From positions 1 to 48,396 of the forward strand of contig CALBDS010000058.1 in NCBI GenBank assembly GCA_937927415.1: a DNA stretch of 48,396 nt, read 5' to 3'. Position 1 is the first letter of the stretch; the number at the start of each line of letters is the position of its first letter. Below, piece after piece: positions 1 to 7,344 of this stretch. The notes below the pieces were generated by a model. It saw only the letters and a list, made by a program, of their open reading frames with translations, ran no database searches and was not told the DNA's origin. The DNA comes from an uncultured Rhodospirillaceae bacterium. GTDB taxonomy: Bacteria > Pseudomonadota > Alphaproteobacteria > Azospirillales > Azospirillaceae. A program made the position numbers and the translations under genes.

Positions 1-95
1 CTCTGAATCACACCGAGATTCCTCTCGTCCACCCTTATCCTAGCGCCTATGGGGCAGCCGCCCCGTTCAGGCCGCGTTCAGGCTGACCGGCGTAG

Positions 96-140
96 AGGAG
101 ACAGTCTCCGCCCCGATCGGCGGAGACACCATAAGGAGAC
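96..140 (+). promoter_or_regulatory. 5' leader hairpin with competing pairing to the Shine-Dalgarno
   Basis: A 9-bp stem (104-112 with 119-127, GTCTCCGCC/GGCGGAGAC) sits just upstream of the SD AAGGAGA (133-139) of the small gene at 146. The hexamer GGAGAC occurs three times (97-102, 122-127, 135-140) around a single GTCTCC (104-109). That one arm could therefore pair with the upstream copy, the hairpin copy, or the SD itself. The pairing is visible in the sequence; a switching role is inference. Confidence 0.35.
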
Positions 141-145
141 AATCC

Positions 146-352
146 ATGATGCTCGGGTCTGTCGGCTCATCCGCCGGCACGGCGTCCCTTGCAACGGCGA
201 TGCGCTCGTCGGGCGCCTCGCAACCGTCCGGGGACACCAGCATTGGGGATGAGGCAACCGAATCGTCCGCCGAGCGGGCGAAGGAAGCCGCACCCCCGCC
301 GCCGCCTCCGGCCAGTTCCGGGCGCGGTCAGGTGTTGAACATCTCCGCCTGA
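146..352 (+). CDS. Small proline-rich hypothetical protein (possible YjfB-like)
   Basis: This 68-residue ORF has a good ribosome site (AAGGAGA, seven bases before ATG) and a near-perfect terminator just downstream, so it looks like a complete one-gene unit. The N-terminal half is rich in Ser, Ala and Gly. A run of six prolines (about residues 50-55) precedes a C-terminal GRGQVLNISA. The small size, Ala/Ser-rich start, proline run and a short hydrophobic end resemble the YjfB-like putative motility protein family, but this is a weak likeness and I cannot confirm it. There is no signal peptide or membrane segment. An ATG-ATG start leaves a one-codon ambiguity. Function unknown. Confidence 0.6.
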   Translation: MMLGSVGSSAGTASLATAMRSSGASQPSGDTSIGDEATESSAERAKEAAPPPPPPASSGRGQVLNISA

Positions 353-380
353 TCGGAAAGAGATCAGATGCGATGATACT

Positions 381-417
381 GGAAAGCCGTTTTGCCCCTG
401 AAACGGCTTTCCTTTTT
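381..417 (+). terminator. Intrinsic terminator of the small gene
   Basis: A 12-bp perfect stem (381-392 with 401-412, GGAAAGCCGTTT/AAACGGCTTTCC) with an 8-base loop is followed by TTTTT at 413-417. It lies 28 bases after the stop at 352 and touches the stop codon of the convergent gene. There is no T-run on the minus side, so it serves the plus strand. Confidence 0.85.
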
Positions 418-2039
418 CACAGCCGCCGGAACGAGATCCGGTTGCTGTCGTAATGCGCCATCAGGGTGATGGTGTCGCCGGCCTGCACCGTCAGCGGAGC
501 GGCGAACAGGGCCACCGCCTGTTTGCGCTGGCCGGGGGTGCTGCCCGGGCCGGCGTGATAGACCGCCGTCCCGTCCATGTCGAGGTCGAACCAGAACGCC
601 ACCCCATGGCAGGTGCCGCCCGCGGTGGCGGTCACGCTCAGCCGCCGTTCGGCCTCGTCCGGCAGGGTGCGGGTGAAGTCGAAGGACAGCGCCTCGAACG
701 ACTCCGACAGGGGCGTGTGCGGTTCGGCCGCCAGATCGGCGGACAGGGTCTCATGCGCGCGGAACACCTCCAGCGCCGACAGGTCGAACCCCTCCACCGT
801 CGCCGACGGAGGGGGGACGAGGGCCGGGGTTTCCACCAGCATTCCGAAAACGGTGGCGGCGCGGGGGATCAGAACCCCCTCGGGCTTCAGCAGATGGGTG
901 CGGGCGTGCTGGAGCACCGCCAGCATCCGCGGGGTCAGCAGGCCGGGGCCGGTCAGGTCCGCCACCAGAACATCGGCCTTTTCCGGCAGGTCGCCGTCCG
1001 GCCCCACGCTCAGCCGGGTGGACGGCTTCGCCACCACGGTGATGCGGTCCTGAAAGCCGTTGCGGGCCACGGTTTCCGCCGCCACCGCGGCCAGCGCCGG
1101 ATTCGATTCGCACGCCACCACCCGCCGGGCGCCGGCCTTCGCCGCCATCAGCGCCAGCAGGCCGGAGCCGGTGCCGATCTCCAGCACCAGCGACTCCGGC
1201 GTCACCGCCTGTTCCAGCGCCGCCCGGAACGCGGCGGCGCAATCGCCGTCGCACGGGACGGGCACCGCCGGCACGGCGGCGGCATAGACCCGCCGGCGGG
1301 CCGCGCGCACCACCGGATGGTCGGGGGCCAGCCCGTGGGCCGCGTCGATCGCCGCCACCGCGTCACCGGCACGGTCCTGGGCCAGCAGAGCGTGGGACAG
1401 CCCCACATGGGCGGGAACGAAGCGCGGGGCGTCCTTCAGCACCTGCCGGTAAAACGCCTCCGCCTCGTCCGGGCGGCCCAGGGTGTCCAGCACCTCGGCC
1501 AGGGCGTGGCGGGCCTCCAGATACTCCGGCGCGTGGGTGAGGGCTGCGCGCAGGCTGGCCTCCGCCTCGTCCAGACGGCCCAGTGCGCGCAGCGTGGTGC
1601 CGAGGAAGTGGTGCATTTCCGGCGCGTTGGGGCGCAGATCCAGCGCCCGGCGGTAGCTTTCCACCGCCTCGTCCAGGCGGCCCAGCGCCTTCAGCGTGTT
1701 GCCCAGATTGCCGTGCACCTCCGGCAGCCGGCCGTTGATGGCGGCGGCGCGGCGGAAGGCCGGTTCGGCTTCGGCGTAGCGGTGGGTCTGGAACAGCAGC
1801 GATCCCAGCGTGTTGGGAAAGCTGGGATCGGTGGGGTCGGCCTCGATGGCCAGATCCAGCAGGGTCAGCGCATCGTCCAGCCGGTTGGAATGGGCGGCGA
1901 TCAACGCCTGGATGTGACGGGCCTGCCCATGACGGGGGTTGATGTCCAGCAGCGCGCGGCACGCCGCCTCCGCCCCCACCACATCACCGGCGCGGAACGC
2001 CTGCACCGCATTCATCAAAAGGGGATCGGGGGTGCTCAT
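417..2039 (-). CDS. TPR-repeat protein with PRMT-like methyltransferase domain
   Basis: This 540-residue protein has tandem tetratricopeptide repeats over roughly residues 5-255, with repeated signatures such as LGNTLKALGRLDEAVESYRR. A class I SAM-dependent methyltransferase domain follows, with motif I VLEIGTGSG at 285-293 and an acidic ribose-binding residue at E311. The C-terminal beta-rich part (about 380-540) fits the barrel of protein arginine methyltransferases, and TPR plus PRMT is the PRMT9-like order. However, where PRMTs carry the double-glutamate loop this protein reads ADLTGPGLLTP, so both catalytic glutamates seem absent. The fold is well supported; arginine methylation as the reaction is doubtful. 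A CAGGAG precedes the ATG by ten bases. The protein is probably cytoplasmic, as no signal is present. Confidence 0.85.
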   Translation of the reverse strand: MSTPDPLLMNAVQAFRAGDVVGAEAACRALLDINPRHGQARHIQALIAAHSNRLDDALTLLDLAIEADPTDPSFPNTLGSLLFQTHRYAEAEPAFRRAAAINGRLPEVHGNLGNTLKALGRLDEAVESYRRALDLRPNAPEMHHFLGTTLRALGRLDEAEASLRAALTHAPEYLEARHALAEVLDTLGRPDEAEAFYRQVLKDAPRFVPAHVGLSHALLAQDRAGDAVAAIDAAHGLAPDHPVVRAARRRVYAAAVPAVPVPCDGDCAAAFRAALEQAVTPESLVLEIGTGSGLLALMAAKAGARRVVACESNPALAAVAAETVARNGFQDRITVVAKPSTRLSVGPDGDLPEKADVLVADLTGPGLLTPRMLAVLQHARTHLLKPEGVLIPRAATVFGMLVETPALVPPPSATVEGFDLSALEVFRAHETLSADLAAEPHTPLSESFEALSFDFTRTLPDEAERRLSVTATAGGTCHGVAFWFDLDMDGTAVYHAGPGSTPGQRKQAVALFAAPLTVQAGDTITLMAHYDSNRISFRRL

Positions 2040-2099
2040 CGGGCGTCGGCTCCTGAAATCGGAACGTTAGGACGGCAAAGCTGACCTTTGCGCAACCAT

Positions 2100-2140
2100 A
2101 GCCCGGCTTGGGATGGAATTCACCCCTCCAAAGCCGGGCT
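2100..2140. repeat. Inverted repeat between dapB and the TPR gene
   Basis: Ten-base perfect arms (AGCCCGGCTT at 2100-2109, AAGCCGGGCT at 2131-2140) flank a 21-base loop. It lies in the 150-bp gap between two minus-strand genes. In the minus direction no T-run follows, so it is not a clear intrinsic terminator; it could be an mRNA end-stabilising or processing hairpin. Confidence 0.4.
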
Positions 2141-2190
2141 GGAGCCGTTTTTCACTTAAAATGTCGGGATAATCCGCACAAATACGGGAT

Positions 2191-2988
2191 TTACATCCCC
2201 AGAACGTCGCGCATGGAATAGAGGCCGGGCACACGCCCCTGCGCCCACAGCGCGGCGCGCACCGCCCCCTTGGCGTAGATCTGCCGGCCCGATGCCTTGT
2301 GGGTCAGTTCCACCCGCTCGCCGTCACCGGCAAAGCACACGGTATGGTCGCCGATCACATCGCCGCCGCGCAGGGTGGCGAAGCCGATCTCGCCCACCGG
2401 ACGCACGCCGGTGTGGCCGTCGCGGGCCTTGCACCACACATCCTCCAGCGCCACGCCGCGGCCGGCGGCGGCAGCGCGCCCCAGCCCCAACGCGGTGCCC
2501 GAGGGGGCATCCACCTTGTTGCGGTGGTGCATTTCCAGAATGTCGATGTCGAAATCGGGGCCGAGGGTCGCGGCCACCCGCTCCACCAGCGCCAGCAGCA
2601 GGTTGACCCCCACCGACATGTTGGGCGACTGGATGATGGGGGTGTGGGTGGCGGCGGTGGCGATGCTGGCCTGCTGCGCCGGCGACAGGCCGGTGGTGCC
2701 GATGACCAGCGCGGTCTGGCTCTGGGCCGCCAGGGCCGCGTGCCGCTCGGTGGCGGCGGGAGAGGTGAAATCGATCACCGCGTCCGCCGCGGCGAACAGC
2801 AGCACCGGATCGTCGATGGCGGCCACCCCCACCGGGTCCAGCCCGGCGATTTCCGCCACGTCGCGGCCCACCAGCGGCCCGCCGTCCCGCTCGGTCCCGC
2901 CGGCCAGTTCGCAGCCCGGCGTGGACAGGATTTGGCGCACCAGCATCTGGCCCATGCGCCCGCCGCACCCGACGACACCGATCTTCAT
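2191..2988 (-). CDS. dapB: 4-hydroxy-tetrahydrodipicolinate reductase
   Basis: DapB reduces 4-hydroxy-tetrahydrodipicolinate with NAD(P)H, the second committed step of diaminopimelate and lysine synthesis in the cytoplasm. The 265-residue length is normal. The N-terminal Rossmann fingerprint GVVGCGGRMGQM (residues 4-15) and the substrate-site signature HHRNKVDAPSGTA (around 155) are both intact, and FTSPAAT and GTTGLS match family positions in the nucleotide domain. The ATG has an AAGGGGAGA-type ribosome site about eight bases upstream. Asd, which acts two steps earlier in the same pathway, is 8 kb away on the other strand, so the two are not an operon. Confidence 0.97.
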   Translation of the reverse strand: MKIGVVGCGGRMGQMLVRQILSTPGCELAGGTERDGGPLVGRDVAEIAGLDPVGVAAIDDPVLLFAAADAVIDFTSPAATERHAALAAQSQTALVIGTTGLSPAQQASIATAATHTPIIQSPNMSVGVNLLLALVERVAATLGPDFDIDILEMHHRNKVDAPSGTALGLGRAAAAGRGVALEDVWCKARDGHTGVRPVGEIGFATLRGGDVIGDHTVCFAGDGERVELTHKASGRQIYAKGAVRAALWAQGRVPGLYSMRDVLGM

Positions 2989-3085
2989 GACCGCTTCTCC
3001 CCTTCACAAACAACCGCCAAGGGGCTTTAGCACAGGAGCGGGGCCGCCGGGAAACGGTGATTGCACCGCCTCCCCTCTCTCCCCC

Positions 3086-4039
3086 TTACCCCTTCAGGCA
3101 CGACACCAGCGACGACGCCAGACGGCGCATCAGGGTGGGGTACAGGTCCGGGCCTTCGGGCAGGTCGGCGGCTTCGGCGTCCAGGGTGCCGGTGCGGGCC
3201 TGGGTGCCCTCCACCGCCGTGTTGACCAGGGTCGGTTCGAACTGCGGCTCGGCGAAGACGCAGACGGCGCCCAGCCCCTTGATCTTGTCGCGGATGGCGC
3301 TCAACCGCTTGACCGAGGGGCGGCGGTCGGGGCTGACGGTGATCGCCCCCACCCCGCTCAGGCCATAATGCGCCTCGAAATACTGGTAGGCGTCGTGAAA
3401 CACCACGAAGGGACGGCCCGCCACCGGGGCCAGGGTGGTCTTCAGCTCCGCATCCAGCGCGTCGAGGGCGGCGGCGGTGCGGGCGGCGTTGGCGGCGTAG
3501 GTGCCGGCGTTGGCGGGATCCTTGGCCGACAGGGCGTCCGCGGTCACCGCGACGATGCGCTTGGCATTGGCCGGCGACAGCCAGATGTGGCTGTTCACCT
3601 CGTCATGGTCGTCATGACCATGACCGGCGGCGGGCTTGTGGTCGTGGCCGTGCTCATGGCCGTGGTCGTGGGGTTCCCACGCCCCGCCTTCGCGCGCGTC
3701 CAGCAGGGTCAGGCCGGGGGCCTCCATCAGTTCCACCACCGTGGCCTTCTTCGCCGCCTCCAGCGGCTTGGCGAGGAAGCCTTCAAACTCCGGCCCGATC
3801 CACACCACCACGTCGGCGGAGGCCAGCGCCTTCGCATCGCTGGGCTTCATCGCATAGGTGTGGGGCGAAGCGGCCCCCTTGACGATCAGGGCCGGAGTCC
3901 CCACCCCTTCCATCACCGCGGCGACCAGCGAATGGATCGGCTTGATGGAAGCCACCACCTGCGGCGGGGCGGCAGCGGCGGAGGCCGCGGCGAGGACAAG
4001 AACCGACGCGGCGGCGAGGGAGGCAAAACGGTGACGCAT
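3086..4039 (-). CDS. znuA: Zinc ABC transporter, periplasmic zinc-binding protein
   Basis: ZnuA captures Zn(II) in the periplasm and delivers it to ZnuB. The 317-residue protein begins with a Sec signal peptide (Arg-rich start, Ala-rich core, likely cleaved near residue 23-24). It has the cluster A-I fold features, with metal-ligand histidines expected at IKPIHSLVAAV and NSHIWLSP. It also has the Asp/His-rich acidic loop typical of zinc rather than manganese proteins (HDHGHEHGHDH and HGHDDHDE, about residues 148-172). It diverges from znuCB with a palindromic operator between them, so repression by Zur in zinc-replete cells is likely. Its T-poor 3' region shows no clear terminator. Confidence 0.95.
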   Translation of the reverse strand: MRHRFASLAAASVLVLAAASAAAAPPQVVASIKPIHSLVAAVMEGVGTPALIVKGAASPHTYAMKPSDAKALASADVVVWIGPEFEGFLAKPLEAAKKATVVELMEAPGLTLLDAREGGAWEPHDHGHEHGHDHKPAAGHGHDDHDEVNSHIWLSPANAKRIVAVTADALSAKDPANAGTYAANAARTAAALDALDAELKTTLAPVAGRPFVVFHDAYQYFEAHYGLSGVGAITVSPDRRPSVKRLSAIRDKIKGLGAVCVFAEPQFEPTLVNTAVEGTQARTGTLDAEAADLPEGPDLYPTLMRRLASSLVSCLKG

Positions 4040-4104
4040 GGCACATAGCTTCCGTCTGGACAGGGGCTGCGGGCAGCCCTAGGGTGAATGACGGCAAAAA
4101 TGTG

Positions 4105-4116
4105 ATGTTATAACAT
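4105..4116. promoter_or_regulatory. Zur-type operator between znuA and znuCB
   Basis: The perfect 12-bp palindrome ATGTTATAACAT lies in the 80-bp divergent gap, with near-symmetrical flanks (TG before, ATATCA after). It matches the TGTTATAACA core of alphaproteobacterial and enterobacterial Zur boxes. It ends only three bases before the znuC start codon, so a bound repressor would cover the znuCB start region. Confidence 0.8.
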
Positions 4117-4119
4117 ATC

Positions 4120-4962
4120 ATGTCAACAGTCTCTTTGGCCCCCTCCCCCCTGCTGACGGCGGCGGAGCCGCTGCTGTCGGTCCGCGGGCTGAGCGTGCGC
4201 CGCTCCGGACGGATCGTTCTGGACCGCGTGGATGTGGACGTGTGGCCGGGGGAAATCGTCACCCTGATCGGCCCCAACGGCGCGGGCAAGACCACGCTGG
4301 TGCGCGCGGTGCTGGGGCTGGTGTCCGGCGAATCCGGCAGCATCGTGCGGCGGGCGGGCCTGCGGGTCGGCTACATGCCGCAAAAGCTGTCGCTGGACGC
4401 CACCTTGCCGCTGACGGTGCGGCGGTTCCTGTCGCTGTGGCGTCCGGTGCCCCGCGCGCGAATCGACGTTGCCCTGGAGGAGGCCGGGGTGGCCCACACC
4501 GCCGAGTCGCCGGTGCAATCGGTGTCGGGGGGGGAGATGCAGCGGGTGCTGCTGGCCCGTGCCCTGCTGGGCAACCCCGACCTGCTGGTGCTGGACGAGC
4601 CGGACCAGGGGGTGGACGTGCAGGGGCAGGCGGAACTGTTCACCCGCATCGACACCCTGCGCCGGTCGCGCGGGTGCGGGGTGCTGCTGGTCAGCCACGA
4701 CCTGCACACGGTCATGGCCCGCACCGACCGGGTGCTGTGCCTGAACCGGCACGTCTGCTGCGCCGGATCGCCGGAGGATGTGCGCCGCCACCCGGAATAC
4801 CATGCGCTGTTCGGGCGCCACGCAGCCGATCTGGCGGTCTATGTCCACCATCACAACCACACCCACACCGGCGACGGGCGCATCGTTCCCGCCGCCGACG
4901 AGGATCCGGCGGCCGGCGACACCGTGGCCGCCGCGCGGGGAGACCGCTGCCGTCATGGATGA
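4120..4962 (+). CDS. znuC: Zinc ABC transporter, ATP-binding protein
   Basis: ZnuC is the ATPase that powers zinc import through ZnuB. The 280-residue protein has Walker A GPNGAGKTT (about 51-59), the Q-loop region YMPQKLSLD, the ABC signature VSGGEMQRV (about 136-144), Walker B LLVLDEP (about 155-161) and the switch histidine in LVSHDLH. The C-terminal tail contains a histidine cluster, YVHHHNHTHTGDG, also seen in other ZnuC proteins. The ATG at 4120 is three bases from the operator and has no ribosome site in front of it, so the mRNA may be leaderless. The only alternatives downstream would cut into the domain. The gene overlaps znuB by eight bases. Confidence 0.94.
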   Translation: MSTVSLAPSPLLTAAEPLLSVRGLSVRRSGRIVLDRVDVDVWPGEIVTLIGPNGAGKTTLVRAVLGLVSGESGSIVRRAGLRVGYMPQKLSLDATLPLTVRRFLSLWRPVPRARIDVALEEAGVAHTAESPVQSVSGGEMQRVLLARALLGNPDLLVLDEPDQGVDVQGQAELFTRIDTLRRSRGCGVLLVSHDLHTVMARTDRVLCLNRHVCCAGSPEDVRRHPEYHALFGRHAADLAVYVHHHNHTHTGDGRIVPAADEDPAAGDTVAAARGDRCRHG

Positions 4963-5740
4963 TTTTCTGTTGCGGGCGCTGGCCGGCGGGATCGGCATCG
5001 CCGTTCTGGCCGGGCCGCTGGGGTCGTTCGTGGTGTGGCGGCGCATGGCCTATTTCGGCGACACGCTGGCCCATTCGGCGCTGCTGGGGGTGACGCTGGG
5101 CTTTCTGCTGGGGGTCAACCCGACGGTGGGGGTGATGGTGGTGTGCGTGGCGCTGGCGCTGCTGCTGGTGGGGCTGCAGGAACGCCGGTCGCTGGCCGCC
5201 GACACGCTGCTGGGCATCCTGTCCCATTCGTCCCTGTCGCTGGGGCTGGTGGCGCTGGCGTTTCTGGAAACGCTGCGGGTGGACCTGATGGCCTATCTGT
5301 TCGGCGACATCCTGTCGGTCACCCCGGCCGATCTGGCGTGGATCTACGGCGGCGGGGCGGTGGCGATGGTCGGGCTGGGCCTGCTGTGGCGCCGTCTGCT
5401 GGCGGTGACGGTGGACGAGGAACTGGCGCGGGTGGAGGGGCTGCCGGTGCGGTCCCTGCGGCTGGCCTTCATGCTGCTGATCGCGCTGGTGATCGCCATC
5501 GCCATGAAGATCGTCGGTATGCTGCTGATCACGTCGCTGCTCATCATTCCCGCCGCCACCGCGCGGCGCTTTTCCCGCACGCCCGAGCAGATGGCGGCCC
5601 TTGCCGCCGGGGTGGGGGCGGTGGCCGTGTCGGGGGGGCTGACCGGCTCGCTGCTGTGGGATCTTCCCGCCGGCCCCAGCGTGGTGGTGGCCGCCGCGGC
5701 CCTGTTCCTGCTGTCGGCCCTGGCGCCGCAACGGGGGTAA
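4955..5740 (+). CDS. znuB: Zinc ABC transporter, permease
   Basis: ZnuB is the inner-membrane channel of the zinc importer. I start it at the ATG at 4955, which overlaps the end of znuC (ATGGATGA), a normal translational coupling; the open frame extends further upstream but only inside znuC. The resulting 261 residues give a hydrophobic protein with about eight membrane segments of the ABC-3 family. It includes the typical AYFGDTLAHSALLGVTLG stretch near residue 32 and AMKIVGMLLITSLLIIPAA near residue 182. A bidirectional terminator follows directly, so the operon is znuCB only. Confidence 0.94.
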   Translation: MDDFLLRALAGGIGIAVLAGPLGSFVVWRRMAYFGDTLAHSALLGVTLGFLLGVNPTVGVMVVCVALALLLVGLQERRSLAADTLLGILSHSSLSLGLVALAFLETLRVDLMAYLFGDILSVTPADLAWIYGGGAVAMVGLGLLWRRLLAVTVDEELARVEGLPVRSLRLAFMLLIALVIAIAMKIVGMLLITSLLIIPAATARRFSRTPEQMAALAAGVGAVAVSGGLTGSLLWDLPAGPSVVVAAAALFLLSALAPQRG

Positions 5741-5763
5741 GGCCGGCACGACGATGAAAAAAG

Positions 5764-5801
5764 AAAAAACCCCGCCGGGCCATCGGGCCGGGCGGGGTTT
5801 T
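5764..5801. terminator. Bidirectional terminator between znuB and trxA
   Basis: A GC-rich stem (ACCCCGCCGGGCC with GGCCGGGCGGGGT, one mismatch) around a short loop is flanked by A-runs on the left and TTTT on the right. It can therefore end both znuCB (+) and trxA (-). Confidence 0.8.
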
Positions 5802-5849
5802 CACTGGTCGGTCCAGAACCGGGGGCCGGTCAAGAACCGGGTGCCGGGA

Positions 5850-6170
5850 TCACAGGCTACCGTTGATCCACGCTGCCAGCGCGCCCTTGGGCAGGGCACC
5901 GATCTTGGTGGCGGCCACCTGACCATCCTTGAACAGCATCAGCGTCGGGATGCCGCGCACCCCGTATTTGTTGGGGGTGTTGGGGTTCTCGTCGATGTTG
6001 ATCTTGGCGATGGTAAGCTTGCCGGCATACTCCGCGGCGATTTCTTCCAGCGCAGGCGCGATCATCTTGCACGGACCACACCACTCCGCCCAGAAATCGA
6101 CCAGGACGGGTTCGGATGCGTTCAGAACATCCTGTTCGAAGCTGTTGTCGGTAACGGCTTTGGTGCTCAT
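5850..6170 (-). CDS. trxA: Thioredoxin 1
   Basis: This is a 106-residue cytoplasmic disulfide reductase with the canonical active site WCGPCK (Cys31 and Cys34), the preceding VDFWAEW strand, and the cis-proline segment GIPTLMLF. The length and motifs match classical thioredoxin 1 with no extra domain or signal peptide. It is transcribed alone; a bidirectional terminator follows the stop. Confidence 0.97.
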   Translation of the reverse strand: MSTKAVTDNSFEQDVLNASEPVLVDFWAEWCGPCKMIAPALEEIAAEYAGKLTIAKINIDENPNTPNKYGVRGIPTLMLFKDGQVAATKIGALPKGALAAWINGSL

Positions 6171-6415
6171 GGGACCTCGTGGGTGGAACGATGCGGCGGT
6201 CGGGCCGCGCGCAGACCGGAGTATGATCGCCGGTCGGGTTTGACCAGAATCTAGGATCAGGGGGGTGCCCCGGTCAAGCCGTCACCACCGGACGGCAGGC
6301 CAGAAAAAGATAAACACGCCACCCCCGCCGTTTATTCCCGACTCGGCTAAAATTAAAAAAAATCAATGATTTGGAACTGACAAGGCCCACCCGGCGCAAC
6401 ACAGCCCCGCACCAT
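6171..6415. other. Intergenic region between trxA and the sdh terminator
   Basis: This stretch holds the trxA upstream region and an A-rich patch (about 6347-6366). Short open frames here have no ribosome site or family likeness. I see no convincing gene; a trxA promoter must lie within about 6180-6260 but I cannot place it securely. Confidence 0.5.
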
Positions 6416-6452
6416 AAGAAAAGGGCGGAAACCCCAAAAGGGGTTCCCGCCC
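6416..6452 (-). terminator. Terminator of the sdhCDAB operon
   Basis: A 13-bp stem with one mismatch (GGGCGGAAACCCC at 6423-6435 with GGGGTTCCCGCCC at 6440-6452) is followed, in the minus direction, by TTTTCTT. It lies about 80 bases beyond the sdhB stop. Confidence 0.75.
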
Positions 6453-6532
6453 GACGTTCCCGCCCCACCCGAAGGAGGGAGCGGCTGGTCCGGGCAGAGG
6501 TTCCGCCCGGACCTTAGAAAAGGGTTCCACCG

Positions 6533-7312
6533 TTAGCGGCGGGCCACCATCAGCTTCTTGATCTCGGCGATGGCCTTGGCGGGGTTCAGACCCTTCGGGC
6601 ACGCCTTGGTGCAATTCATGATGGTGTGGCAACGGTACAGCCGGAACGGATCTTCCAGCATGTCCAGACGCTCGCCGGTCATCTCGTCGCGCGAATCGGC
6701 GATCCAGCGGTAGGCCTGGAGCAGGATCGACGGACCCAGATAACGGTCGCCGTTCCACCAGTAGCTGGGGCACGAGGTCGAGCAGCAGAAGCACAGGATG
6801 CATTCGTAGAGGCCGTCCAGCTTGGCGCGGTCCTCGGGCGACTGCAGGCGCTCACGATCGGGCGGGGCCGGCGACTGGGTTTGCAGCCACGGCTTGATCG
6901 AGGTGAGCTGAGCGTAGATGTGCTTCAGGTCCGGCACCAGATCCTTCACCACCGGCAGATGCGGCAGCGGGTAGATCTTGACGTCGCCCTGCACGTCTTC
7001 GATGGCCTTCAGGCAGGCCAGCGTGTTGGTGCCGTCGATGTTCATCGCGCAGCTGCCGCAGATGCCTTCACGGCAGGAGCGGCGGAAGGTGAGCGTCGAA
7101 TCGACGTTGTTCTTGATGTAGATGATCGCGTCCAGGATCATCGGCCCGAACTTGTCGAGATCGACCGTGTAGGAGTCGATCCGCGGGTTCTGGCCGTCTT
7201 CCGGGTTCCAGCGGTAAAGCTGGAAGGTCTTGGGACGCTTGGCGCCACCCGCGACATTCACCGTCTTGCCGATGCCGACGCGGGAATTGGCGGGAAGGTT
7301 GAATTCAACCAT
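6533..7312 (-). CDS. sdhB: Succinate dehydrogenase iron-sulfur subunit
   Basis: SdhB carries electrons from the flavin of SdhA to ubiquinone in complex II. The 259-residue protein shows all three cluster motifs. The N-terminal [2Fe-2S] cysteines lie in CREGICGSCAMN plus a later Cys, and the two ferredoxin-like sets lie in CILCFCCSTSCP and CHTIMNCTKACPKGLNP. The length is normal for alphaproteobacteria. It is the last gene of the sdhCDAB operon, 32 bases after sdhA, and is followed by a terminator. Confidence 0.98.
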   Translation of the reverse strand: MVEFNLPANSRVGIGKTVNVAGGAKRPKTFQLYRWNPEDGQNPRIDSYTVDLDKFGPMILDAIIYIKNNVDSTLTFRRSCREGICGSCAMNIDGTNTLACLKAIEDVQGDVKIYPLPHLPVVKDLVPDLKHIYAQLTSIKPWLQTQSPAPPDRERLQSPEDRAKLDGLYECILCFCCSTSCPSYWWNGDRYLGPSILLQAYRWIADSRDEMTGERLDMLEDPFRLYRCHTIMNCTKACPKGLNPAKAIAEIKKLMVARR

Positions 7313-7344
7313 GTCTGTCTTCCTTGCCTGCTCGCTTCGGGGCC

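Noticed and set aside
6274..6468. A short minus-strand frame of 64 codons in the sdh-trxA gap
   Set aside because: It overlaps the sdh terminator and has no ribosome site or conserved motif.
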